Origin: Gonapodya prolifera JEL478
Lineage: Eukaryota; Monoblepharomycota; Monoblepharidomycetes; Monoblepharidales; Gonapodyaceae
Reading direction: 5' to 3'
Length of the DNA: 64,000 nt
NCBI GenBank assembly: GCA_001574975.1
Contig: KQ965777.1
Location: forward strand, 62,001 to 126,000
In this document: positions 46,601 to 57,477 of the stretch, in pieces
How positions within the stretch are numbered: position 1 is the stretch's first letter
Layout of the letters: each line of letters starts with the position of its first letter
Position numbers and translations under genes: made by a program
The notes under the pieces: generated by a model
The model's input: only the letters and a program-made list of their open reading frames with translations
What the model was told of the DNA's origin: nothing
Databases searched by the model: none

Positions 46601-49600
46601 GCTCTTGTGACAGCTGGTTGGCTGACAAAACCAAGGATGCAATACAAGCAATTGAGGCGGTCTGTATGATTCTTCGCGCTCTGCGATGACGAGGAGAATT
46701 GGAACTCAGTGAGGTTGCGGAGAATCTGTACCCAAGTGGTAGTGGACGCTATTCGGATAATGTCGTCGTCCGAACACACCGTCAAGAACCAGCGCATGAG
46801 TCGTACAATATCGACCGTAAAACGTTGGATTTCAACTTCATCTTGGGGAAGACTCGAGTGCGGAGTGACTGGCCGCACGAGTGCATGATGCAGTCCTTTC
46901 ACAGCAAGTGTGGAAAGAACACCCGTGAATGCCGATAGAAGCAGTGATCGCATATCCTCTAAGAATATTCCAGCCCGAAGGGCCTTCGTTAAAAAGAGAA
47001 CAATGTCCCGAAGCAACAGTATGTCCTCGTTCGTCGAAGGAATAACAGTAAGAAACCTGCAAAACATTGAGTTTGAGGGCATGTGAGATTTTTTATTAAC
47101 GATCAGCCCGTGAAAACATATGGACATACCTATTGAGAACTTCGGCACCGCCTAAGTTCAGTGTCTGCTTAAAATCATCCGCGGAAACACAACCATCAAC
47201 CAGCGAACGAATGGCAGAGCGAAATTCTTCGTGACTTTTGGAAGACTGCAGAGCCCTAATGGATATATCGAAGCGGTTGTGAGCAAAAAGCTTTTGAGTA
47301 AATTGTCGCCAACCTGGACAAGAACATGTTATATCCATTTCAAGTGCACAATGGACTGATCCTCACGGCTCATTATGTTCCAGAGAATCTGCGACGATCT
47401 ATATGTAATATATGGGGCATCTGCGACTGCATTGGTCTTCGCTCCCTCCCTTAAAGCGTAGAATTTATCCTGCATGACCTGACTCTGTGTGCATTCCCCC
47501 GGCACAGCATCATCCGATGTTGGTGGTCTATAAAAGATTGCCGACCTGAGCACGATACGAGAAATCAACAGGCTTAACTCGTATCTCAAAGCCAAATCGC
47601 CGGTGAACGAAACTATGATTTGAGCCTTGCTTAGGACCAATCCCCAGGAGAAAAAAAATCTGACACTCACGGACTCCAATTCTTCTAAGGAAGCCACTCC
47701 AATCCGCTGCAACAATGGCAAGACCACGTTTGTCCTCAGCTACTTTATTAAGAATGCGCAGACATAGACAGATGGGTGCTCGCCAGTTGCCGTCGATTTT
47801 AGTTCGAGTGAGCCACCCCTTGAGAGCTTCCACCTCTCCGACCTCTAGATATGGACTGCTGACGGCTGTCCATGGAATCCGTTGATTGAAGGTCAGTATA
47901 TTGACACCATTGGTTCGAAAAGCAAAACCTACTCTTTAAACTCCAAAGTTGTCCGCGAAATACATCTGTAATTTCTTGCAACGATTCTCCGAACATTGCC
48001 ACAAGGCTTTGGAATGCTCCAGTTGGGACCTAGCCAGAAGAGTTAGCGATTTTGCCAAAGATATGGTTCATCAAACCACACTCACAGATGAAACCGATGA
48101 GCCACCAATTAGTTGATGTATTTCACTATCCAGTGCTGACCGAACATAATAAGAAAAAATCAGACCATTTGGCTCTTCAGGTGAGGTGTTTGCGCTTGTG
48201 TTAATTTTAAGGACTTTCTTCAATTCAACTGTTGAGCTCTTGCGCAACCTATGGCGGGGTCAACAGCCCATGCACAACAGAATGTGATCTTCCCTTATCG
48301 TAAACTCACTCTGAGCTTTTACTCAGTCGGCCACGAAGAAGAATTTCGCACTTCTGATCTTCATTGAGATTGGTGCAGAGCATGGTGTATACCGTGTCCA
48401 GTAAACTACTACCAACTTGGTCGAATGCAGATTGAAACCACGGAAAACACGCAAGACCGCTCTCCAATGTGACATTGGAGTTTGTTGCGAACACAGAGTT
48501 CAGCGTTTGAAGTGACGCCATTTGCTCCTATGGAATTGGACTCGAATGTCAGCTGTTGCACAGCAACACATTACAAGTCACTGTACCTCTTCGATGTCAC
48601 TGAATAGAGCGCCCACAAGCTCGTAAATGATTGCAATGGACGGAACAGGATGATCATGCCTGTTCACCCAGTCTTGAAGGGCGACGTGAACGCTCAACCT
48701 GATGTCAACTTTGGAGTGTTGCAGAAGTAAAATAAGGATGTCGTCAAGATCGTAGAGAGCTCCAGAGAGGTCCTGTGACTTATGATGAATAATCGCACGG
48801 GTAAAGAGTGAAGGGAACTCTGGGAAAGCATTGGAGTTGAGCAGAAAGTCTAGCGCGCCCCAAAAAACTCCGCTAGTGTCTGGCTCCTGAAAAAGTATGG
48901 CAGAATCAATCACAAGACAATGCCTCCGTTGGGATAGAAACAAAACACACATTGGCAACTCGAATGACCGCAACCGTGACATCAACAGCGAGCTCGAGTA
49001 GAATATCGTTTCGCGTTGTTTCACCAGGGTTCCCAAGTTCAGTCGTTTCTTCCGTACCAGTGAGCTCATCGTTTCTGCAGCGAATGGCGATGTCCACGAT
49101 TTCATACAGATAAGTTTTGACCAGATGAAACTTAAAGAGAATTAGATCCCCCTTCTGTGACACTTTCTGTTCAATTACCGTGTCCAAGTGCAACTTCACG
49201 AAAGGAAGCAAGTTTTGACAGAGTGCAGCAAGTCCTGGGAAATGACGTGGAGACCGCATGCACCCAATGGAAGCCAGAAACGCCTCATGAGCGGCAAACG
49301 TTACCGAGAACGAGTCCTCTAATACCGATGGAGTGTGTAACTCGGAAAAACTGTTTCCAGCCAGCATTGACACATTAGGAGTGGCGTTCAACGGTGTCGA
49401 TGGTGGGTTGGGCTCGATGGTATCAGCCGCGCGACACAGACACTTGATCCACTCAAGTGAGAGCTCAGTGAAATAGTGCAGTGTGCGACTGAGCCTTTCC
49501 GGGTCCGTAGATTCGAATCCAGTGAGAATTCCCTGAGACAGGTACGTGTGAGTGATTGAAGGTGCCAATGTTATGTGACCTGCAACTCTCACTCTGAATA

Positions 49601-50697
49601 TGCTCCCTTTCTGCAGGAATATCGCAGCGCCAAAGTCATAGCACAATATCTCAAATAGTTTGTTTTCTAGCTCCCATTTGATGGGGTCATCAGATGCAAG
49701 AGTCGGTGTGGCTATCAGTGAAACAAACGTCTCAATGATTTTCTCGTCTTCAAGACTCAGATGTATGTATGAAAACACCGGGAAGCCATCGGTAAGAAGA
49801 GGAACTTTGGATGCAGAATTAGAACCGTTTTGAGCGGAATTTATGTGGTCAATGGGTTGAGTGGAGCACCGTTTTGACTTACATTTGAAAGTTTGAGGAG
49901 AGTGCAGACGCAGAGGTCTCGCAGAGTCCGCATCACTATGTGCTATTAAAAGCCTCGGTTTCCTGGACACCAGCTCAACTGACTCCTTCGGGGTTCCGTG
50001 ACTGCTTTCCCGTCCACGTCCACCAAAGTCCCAACTCATCCTTCGAGCTCCCCAGGTGACATCACCAGGACCCTGACGTTCCAAAGCGGGCAAACTACGT
50101 CTTCCGAGCTCGTTGCTCACGCGAGATGAGTCTTCTAATTCTGGTTTCAGAGTGACACGACTATTTGCAGCTTGATCCTCCGCGGGGGTGTAGACCAGTG
50201 CCCGAAGCCCAGTACTAGCGAGAAGCCCTATCTCTGCTGGAGCGCGGAGTTTAAGACGCTGGAGCGCTTCCACAGCCCCAACTGTGACCAGAACACGGCA
50301 GGTTTGTGGATGCTGGAAAAGGCTGAAGTGACGGGGATGTCGCTCGCCAAAGCTTGGTCGCATTGCTCACTTTGGCAAGTCTTTGCACTATTCCGACCGC
50401 TGCTTGAACACCTGCCCAAGCCTCCGCAGTGGTCGAATCTCCATTATTCACGACAGGTTCCTCAAGGAAAACGATGAGGCGTTCGACCAAGTATTTGTCG
50501 TGAGAGAGGTCCACTGTCCATTAGGCGTTCATTCATTTTTATAAGGGCCAAAAAAACTCAGAAAAATTCCTGAAGACTTAAATGTCCGATGTCCTGGAGC
50601 TATCACGAACCTGGCTTAATGAGTCCCGCATCAAGCTTGAGTACTAGCGACTTGACAGCACGGAGCCGAATCTTGAATCGTGCCGAGTTCACGTACG
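43614..50697 (-). CDS. RTTN: Rotatin-like centriole/basal-body protein (armadillo repeats)
   Basis: A large multi-exon gene on the minus strand (about 2,000 residues). The N-terminal rotatin-like stretch reads FKIRLRAVKSLVLKLDAGLI (~50.69 kb), then DLSHDKYLVERLIVFLEEP and VTVGAVEALQRLKLRAPAEI, similar in order to animal rotatin. Long helical armadillo-like repeats follow. A long exon at 47148-45091 holds WHWGDHWLFQNDLDWLSLLL and RSEGVRKEALLTINNFLI. The C-terminal block LLWTLLINHQKTKVMYRKVD and VERTLSSVNNRLKQ aligns with rotatin's NYQKAKVxLK...RRVDEAY ending. Rotatin (Ana3 in flies) is a centriole structural protein needed for centriole length and ciliation. Its presence fits a zoosporic fungus with basal bodies. 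The first exon and ATG were not found, so the 5' limit is the start of recognisable coding sequence. Assigned from motif order and length, by memory. Confidence 0.75.
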
Positions 50698-51099
50698 GAA
50701 TCGGGCGGGAAGAACATGTGATTGGGTTGGGTGAATAGTGGATCCATCACGTATAGTACCAGCCTCTCCCTCCACACAGTATCCATCCGTTTAAACGCAC
50801 AGCCAGCGTAACGGATTGCTAGTTTTCAAGCTTCTACCACCGTCCTAGTTGACACTCACTTCGGGAAGCGCATGGCCCAATTTGGCAGCGATATCGGCGA
50901 CGGGATCGCGAGTAAGACGTGGCGTGTCGTTGCGAGATGTAGTCGTGGACATGAAGTGAACTACTCAGGCCCTTCGTCCATGGACTACCGAGAGAAATCG
51001 GTGAGAGCGGAGTATTGCTCAATTTGGCAAGATTTGAAGTATGAATACAATTTGGCATGAGTACAATTTCCAACCGAAATGAAAGCCCTTCAAAATCCT
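50698..51099. other. Intergenic region upstream of the rotatin-like gene
   Basis: About 400 bases. It may contain the unplaced first exon of the rotatin-like gene and its promoter. No independent gene recognised. Confidence 0.4.
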
Positions 51100-52385
51100 T
51101 CATTCACTCGCACCAGCTGATCCGCCCGCTTTCCCATCAGCTTGCGCCTCAGTTGCCCGCTCACCACTTCCGTTCTGAGAACCTTCACCAGAGTCGGAGT
51201 GCGATCCCGACCCAGCCCCCTCAGACTCGGCTTCCGAACCATTATCTGAGTCCTCGTCCTCGTCCCTGAAAGCGATTAATGTGTTAGAATCGAAGGACAA
51301 GCCTGAAAAAACCCATTCAACTTACCATCCTTTGATGACCTTTTTTGGAGCAGACGATGTGCCGGACTTCGCCTTTGCAGCCGCTTTTGCTTTCTCCTTT
51401 TCTTTGTCTTTGCTCTTCATGAGTTTCATCACTGCAGTAAACATGTTGTCAGACATTGTTCCCCTCACACAAACAGACTCCACGAAACAGGAAAGGGGGG
51501 TAATCACCTTTTTCGACGGCCTCCTTGGTGTCCTCAACGACTTTCTCATGGTCCTTTATATACTCGGTGTCGTCAAATCTGTGTTTGCGCCGCTCAGGCT
51601 CACGCAAGCCCTCGGCGATGCGTCGGTCACGATCCAACTCGCGTTGCTTCGCCCGGTCAGCCTCGGCAGATCGGAATGCGGCCAGTCTAAGGAGGGACCA
51701 CAATAAGGTAGGGTTAGAGTTCATTAATGACGTTGGAAAGGGACAGCGAGGAAGAGAAACGGGCACCAATCATGAGGAAGAAAGGGCTAAACATAGTGCC
51801 CCTGCCACGTTCACACAGTTGATCCCTTCTGCTGTATTCCGTGCAGTCCGATCACCCCTCTGTATGACCGACTTCCACTTACTTTTTAGCGTCGTTCAGA
51901 GTTTTCAGCCTTCTCCCTTGCAAATCCCTACACGCCTCATTATTTGACGTCTTTTGCGAGGACATGCGGCCACCTTGAGACCTAAGATTGGCGCCAAAGC
52001 CGCCCTTCCCGCCCCGAAGTCGTAAGAGGAGGTTGAAGAAGGCGACTGGGCTGGAGCTGGTAATATCCAACACATAGTCGCATTCTCTGTCTGCTTCTGT
52101 AGGCAAGGATGGGACAAAGCTGGGGAAAAGACCATCCGAGTCCTCAAGCGCAGCACCACCACGGGTCTGGAGGCGGAAGTCGTCGGTAGGAAGTGCAAGT
52201 TGCTCGGCGAGCCGACCCCTCAAATCAGCGACGGTCCATAGGTGTGGTTGGCGATTTTCACAGAAGGAGACGTTGGCAGTGTCCTCGAGGGAAGGCACGA
52301 AAGTGATGTCGGTATCGCCACGAAAGTCGAATGAGACGGACACAAGAGACGCTTCGCCAGGTACAGAGACAAAGGCGGTCGCCAT
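51100..52385 (-). CDS. SDE2: SDE2 replication/splicing regulator with N-terminal ubiquitin-like domain
   Basis: Four exons. The N-terminal ubiquitin-like fold ([37 protein letters not shown]) ends in the diagnostic [19 protein letters not shown], where SDE2 is cleaved after GG to expose the KGG end. Next is the family block [20 protein letters not shown], across an intron to [40 protein letters not shown] and TKEAVEK. Lys-rich ([20 protein letters not shown]) and acidic/Ser/Gly-rich tails follow. In fission yeast cleaved Sde2 joins the spliceosome for selected introns; in humans it also guards replication forks. ATG 52385 ([10 protein letters not shown]) is used. An upstream in-frame stretch ([15 protein letters not shown]) looks strand-like but has no ATG, so an extra 5' exon is possible. 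The gene faces the CUE-domain gene across about 370 bases. Confidence 0.9.
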
Positions 52386-52758
52386 GAGGTTTAGCGCGCT
52401 AGGAGAGAGCAGGGTTGTAGGAACCTCCCAATTGGTGAGACCACAGTACAGCTGCACGTAATTCGTTACTCTCGTCACTCAGTGAAGTTTTCACCGTGAA
52501 GCTTCTCTTTCTATCTTACTCCTCTCCTCGTTTATTCAAAAGAAGTTACCGATTTCGTGCAATGAAGTTATACAGGAAAATACAGGACACACTTTCATCA
52601 GAAATTTTTCGAAAATTACACGAAACAAAGGTTTTTAGCTTCCGATGTTGTGGTGCAAGAAGGGTGACGGAAGATGGTCCCTTCACCACGAATTCAGCCG
52701 AATTGGAGAGCAATTTGTGGTCGCAACCTTCCCAAACTTCCCAATCCTCCAAAGTTCC

Positions 52759-54106
52759 ATGGCTGCGCTCGTACAAGTCGGTATCTTGTGCCGCCCCCTG
52801 CCTCAGAGCTTCACGAATACTGACTCATGAGTACGACCTCCCAACTTCGCATTGCAATCGACTCAGCTTCGGGAGCTATTTCCCCACCTCGATGACCAGA
52901 CACTGAACGAATTTCTTGTGATCAATGACGTGAGCTTCGATCACTCATTCTATTTTCTGCCAATGGGCTCGTTTCGCGTCACGCGTACCTAACACTGCTT
53001 TTGCGCCGTTGCGCTCGCTCCGCCCCCCACCTTCAGAATAACGTCGAAGCTACGATTAACTTTTTGCTGGAAGGGGGCGCGGCAGAGGCTGGTTCGGCAC
53101 CGGCACCTGTGCCTGCCGTCCAACCACCTATACCGCAACTGGATCCCTTCGCGAATCCCGCTCCCGTGGTCGCGCAACCACCGGCACCAATCCCGCCGTC
53201 TCTTCCACAGCGCATTGAGCGTGCTCCAAATGTGGCAAGTGTGAGTCATGGCGACCTTACCATTACTGATTGGCCTTGTTGGAGATGAAATCACCAGCAA
53301 CAACGTGGATTGGAACTCGTCCATATCGAGATGACATATGGCCATGGAAGAAGGAGCCTGGAACGTTGAGGGAGTCATGACAATCAGTTTGGACCCACCG
53401 AGACTCATTCGGGCAGTCGTCACTTACAATCACTTTCTCACCCCACTCCCAAATCATATCCGCCAGCCGGCAGACGATGCCCTCCTCGCGCAGCAGCTCC
53501 AGGACGAGGAGTATGCCATGCAGCTACAGATTCAAGAAGAAGAGTGGGTAATTCAAGCCTCCAAACACGGTTCCTTGATGGGGAGAGTTCTCATCCCAAT
53601 TTCGCGATCTCGCCCTCCCTTTTTATCCACGAAAGAGCCGCTCGCGTTGCCGCCGCAGCTTACCAGGCGCGCTCTCGTGAGCCGCGCCAATCGTCCCCAA
53701 CAGAAGACCCATTAGCCAACATCGGCCAACAAGTGATGACGTTCGGGTCCAACGTCAAACGTGGTGCTGCTGCTCTTCTTGACCGCGTTCGGGGACGCGT
53801 CGAAGAAACTGGTTCGGGTGGTGGCTCTGGTGGCGTCCCAGCCATGGGTGGTGGGAGGTACGAGAGCTTGCCCGGTGGTGAAGATGCGCCATTGGATAGG
53901 AGCCGGCCGCGACAGCAGCAGTTCGAGGAGGATCAGTGGGAGCAGGCACATCCACAGGAGCAGCAGCAGCAAGCGAGGCAGCAAACACAACAAGGACAAA
54001 GGAGGGGAAGTGAGTGATAGTGGCAGTGCGAACGGCGAACAATTTGATTGTAATGTGCTCTGCTTGTAGCAACGACAGGCCGCGGTAATGATCTTATCGA
54101 CCTGTG
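52759..54106 (+). CDS. CUE-domain ubiquitin-binding protein (Cue5-like)
   Basis: Five to six exons. Exon 1 (MAALVQV, 52759 onward) joins by a phase 1 intron to FALQSTQLRELFPHLDDQTL, NEFLVIND, then NVEATINFLLEGGAA, a CUE domain with the LFP motif. A Pro/Ala-rich linker (PAVQPPIPQLDP) follows, then PADDALLAQQLQDEEYAMQL, a helix typical of fungal CUE proteins. The C-terminal half is Gly/Arg/Gln-rich (FGSNVKRGAAALLDRVRG; DQWEQAHPQEQQQQARQQ). Splicing a final 60-base GT-AG intron replaces the stop at 54015-54017 and ends TTTGRGNDLIDL. CUE domains bind mono-ubiquitin and ubiquitylated cargo; Cue5/Tollip relatives act as autophagy adaptors for aggregates. Whether an Atg8-binding motif is present is not clear. 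Function is inferred from the domain. Confidence 0.78.
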
Positions 54107-54277
54107 ATTCCTGATTCGCCCCAATTTGGGAGACCTGCCCTTTGCTTTGTTCTGCTTTGCTGTCGAATGTAATCCTATGACATATATTTTCTATCGATAC
54201 CAACAACCAAAATGCGTATCTTCAATGGTACGAAAGCTTAGTGGCCCTGTGTCTCTTGCAGCTGCAAGTTCGCAGAG

Positions 54278-54692
54278 GTCAGAGTATGGTAAAATGGGGT
54301 ATCGTCTCAGTGACACGAACCTTCCGAACAATATGGACAGCAGAATCAACAAACTATCGTTTGCAAGTTGAAGGAGCGGGTTCACACGACGGATTCGAGG
54401 GTAAAACGTTTCGCTTGGAGCTGGAAAGTGACGTACCCGATCTACACATTGTGTCATACAGGTCTCCTCTCCTTTGGACATCGTTTTCCCTATCGTGCTG
54501 ATACATTTGTCAAAGCAAATGTCCTGAAGGTGACAAGATGAGAAAAAAGTGAGCATCCGGTCTTGATTCGATGCCAGAACACCTCACCGTGTACTGATGC
54601 ACCCGCGAATTAAAGTCTGCTCGACGTTGCTCGGCCTCGATGAACTTCTGCAACGTTTTCCGCGACTGCTCGTCCAGGTCGGCGGCGTCCAT
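54278..54692 (-). CDS. TIM8: Mitochondrial intermembrane space chaperone TIM8
   Basis: Three exons on the minus strand. Exon 1 is MDAADLDEQSRKTLQKFI and EAEQRRADFNSRVHQYT. Exon 2 is DICFDKCISTIGKTMSKGEE and TCMTQCVDR. Exon 3 is FVDSAVHIVRKV and on to FTIL. The twin CX3C motifs (CFDKC and CMTQC) define small Tim proteins, and the exon 1 helix with EAEQ and the SKGEE spacing are those of Tim8/DDP1. With Tim13 it forms a hexamer that escorts inner-membrane proteins such as Tim23 across the intermembrane space. The protein is about 90 residues, the family size. It stands head to head with the OCA-like gene, 115 bases apart. Confidence 0.93.
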
Positions 54693-54807
54693 TGCAGAGT
54701 CGGATTTTCACCCGGCTAAACTGGTCTCCGGCAAAAAGTGAAGTCAGTCAGTCAGTGTGTCGCACCCCTCTGCAAGTGCTCAGTACTCAGGCCATCTCGT
54801 CCAGGGA

Positions 54808-57271
54808 ATGAGGTCAAAGCAAAACGCGAGCTCTCCAGAAAAGCTCAAAATCCACGTTCCATCGGAGGGCGGTACTCATGAGCGACAGCGAGCTAATGTG
54901 CAAGATGATGATCGTGAGGACGATTTCGTGAAATTTGCTCTCGATTCTATGGAAGGCGCACAATCAGGAATGCTTGATGATGGCACGAATGATTCCATGC
55001 CTACTCCAACTCCCATTCGTCATGAGACGAGTTCTTCTGAGAAAGCTGGAGCCTATCATTCCTTCATTTTTGCTCCACCTCCAACCACCTTGTCCGGTCG
55101 TGCCATGGCGGCTCCGCGTCCACGGTCTCAGCGTTCAATCTCGATCCACTCCCCAACTGGATCCAATCCAACATTATCGCCAACCCCAACCGTGACCCCT
55201 GGGGTCAGTGCTGGCCACGCGGATTCGACTTGCGACGGTGCTGCTCAGTTGCACAAGGTGGTCCTCGCCCCAGTTTCGACTTTTGCGACTGGGACCGGAG
55301 GTGCTTCTCGGGCCCTGCTACCCCCAATCACTGCACCTTACAGATTTGGCCACGTGGAAGAAGATCTCTATCGGGGAGGGTGAGTTTTCTGGAAGGAGGC
55401 AGAATGAACGGGGAGGTTCAGTCTCATAGACGGAGGCAGAATGAAAACGTCCATGGATGCTCGACTCGATGTATCTCGGGCGTGCTATGGGTAGTTGAAA
55501 TTTCGTCGCTACATATTGGACAGAGGAGTGCGGGATCTTCAGCAATGGGAAGAAAGATTCCCTCATTACAATGTTGTTAACGAAAAGCTGTTCAAGGTAT
55601 CCCAAATCTCGCAACCTTCGATTTCTTCGACGATTACGGCTGCGCACTCTCGTTTCTTTAACACCTGACCCACCAAATGACGAGCTCCTCGAATTCTGTC
55701 GCGAGGAAAAAATCGAATCCATTCATGTACCTGTCCCACGCCCGAAGGGATCCTTTCCTCTTACGTACGCCAAAGCCACTTCCATTCTGCAGCTTCTGAT
55801 CGATGCAAGTCGTTTACCCCTGTTTGTTCACTGCCTGGATGGTGTACTTGTAACCGGGGCGGCAATAATGTGTCTTCGGAAGCTGCAAATGTGGACAAGT
55901 GCGGCAGCGGCAGCCGAGTTTGCGCGGTACGTGGGCGACGGCGTTGTTGAATCGGAGCAGTTTGAGTTTGTGGAAGGATTCACTGGCGAAGTGGAGCTCC
56001 CTGCACTGACTGACGGGAGTCGGTATCCCAGCTGGCTCTGGTGTAGTGGCACAAGGATCCCCTTCACGAAGAAGCACCCCACGCTCCGGGTCAAGTTTGC
56101 CCCGTCGTCGAAACCCTCCGCGACTCCGCGAAGTTTCAATGGTGAAGTGGATCTAGGCGACGATCAGACTCCCCGCTCTACCCTTGAAGCTGTAGCTTCG
56201 GGATCCAGCCGAATGTCGTCGCAACCCCAAAATCCGGCCGCTCTACCCCTGCTACCGTCACCTCGATTACCCCAATCCTCGTTTTCCACAGTGAATTCGG
56301 CGACAACCATATCATCTACTCTTTCAACGGGAGTGGGATCGTTAGCATCTGTTGGCAGCGCGTTTGGTCGTGAGATCTCCACTCCACTCAGCCTTCTCTC
56401 TCCCATTCCTGCGGGCCCCGAAGACAGTACCCTCCCCTCTGCAACATATGTGAGCTCATCGTTACCAATCGGCGCGCAACCAAACAGTGCCCATGTTCGG
56501 CACAATCTGTTAAATTCTGGTCTACCATCAACGGTGCCCCCGAATATTTCCGCTCTTCCACTTCCACTTCCTTCAACACTTTCCATCGGGATTGGCTCAC
56601 CTATTTTGTCGTTCCCAGGGAGTCGGGACACCTCTCCCATTTCGACGCGACCATCAAGCGCGAAGAGTGCACGTTCTCCCCATGCTCCAATTGCTGTCGC
56701 GGGAAGTGGTGTGATCTCCCCTGACGCAGCGACTTGGAGCGGGAACGGTACACTCGAGACATCGAAACGTATATCCCAGCCTCAGGATCAATCCGCCGGA
56801 ACGGTATTGTCAACAAGTGGGGTTGTATCAACCCCTAGAGCCGCATCAGTGGTTATGGCCACCCGCGCCCCGGTCCCAATATATGACGAGGAACTACGCT
56901 CAACATCGGTAATGTCATCACCGCAACGTAGTGGAAGTGCCATGGGACGACGAGATCCCTCTTTACCTCCCTCTCGACGACCGACCTCGGCCGTAATCAC
57001 GGATGCTTCGGGCTATGTGGTACCTTCTTTTCAGGCCCCTCGGCCAGTTGCTTCGATGCCTTATGGACGATATGGGTCAGCATCACGTAATTCTGAATCT
57101 GACCGCGAGAAAGAAAAGGAGAAGCTTGATCCCTTTGCTGCAAAGAAAAGAGAAATTCTTCGGGCGCTGATGACTGGTGGAAAAGTCGTGGAAGATGACG
57201 ACGAAACTGAAGACGGAAAGGAGATGATGGTTTCGATGGTTGTCAGAGGTCTCGCCCTTGAAGGAATTTAA
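54808..57271 (+). CDS. OCA-type atypical dual-specificity phosphatase-like protein, catalytic Arg absent, long tail
   Basis: Two exons joined by an intron at ~55380-55595. ATG 54808 begins a ~190-residue disordered region, then the domain starts with PYRFGHVEEDLYRG|YPKSRN. LRLRTLVSLTPDPPNDELLE, IESIHVPVPRPKGSFPLTYA, and the loop FVHCLDGVLVTGAAIMCLRK follow, then LQMWTSAAAAAEFARYVG and VEFTGEVELP-like text. This is the Siw14/Oca family of PFA-DSPs. The P-loop has HC but the CX5R Arg is Val (C-L-D-G-V-L-V), as in the Oca4/Oca6-like branch where HCLDG-type loops occur, so catalysis is unlikely and a scaffold role is inferred. About 390 C-terminal residues are Ser/Thr/Pro-rich and disordered, ending with a Lys/Asp/Glu-rich segment (KKREILRALMTGGKVVEDDD). 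Confidence 0.82.
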
Positions 57272-57477
57272 TCCCTTGGTTAATCGGAGTGTTTTGCGTC
57301 ACTTTCTCAACAATTTATGTAATGTATCCGATGAAGGATACGTAGTTCATCAAGAAATTTAGATTTTGTATTTGATCCAACCAATGAGATGATGAAGATA
57401 GAGAGCTTTGGTGGAAATCGCAACCGTTACGTTTGATGAGAATGTAAATGACTGGCACATATACAATGGAGCGGTTT

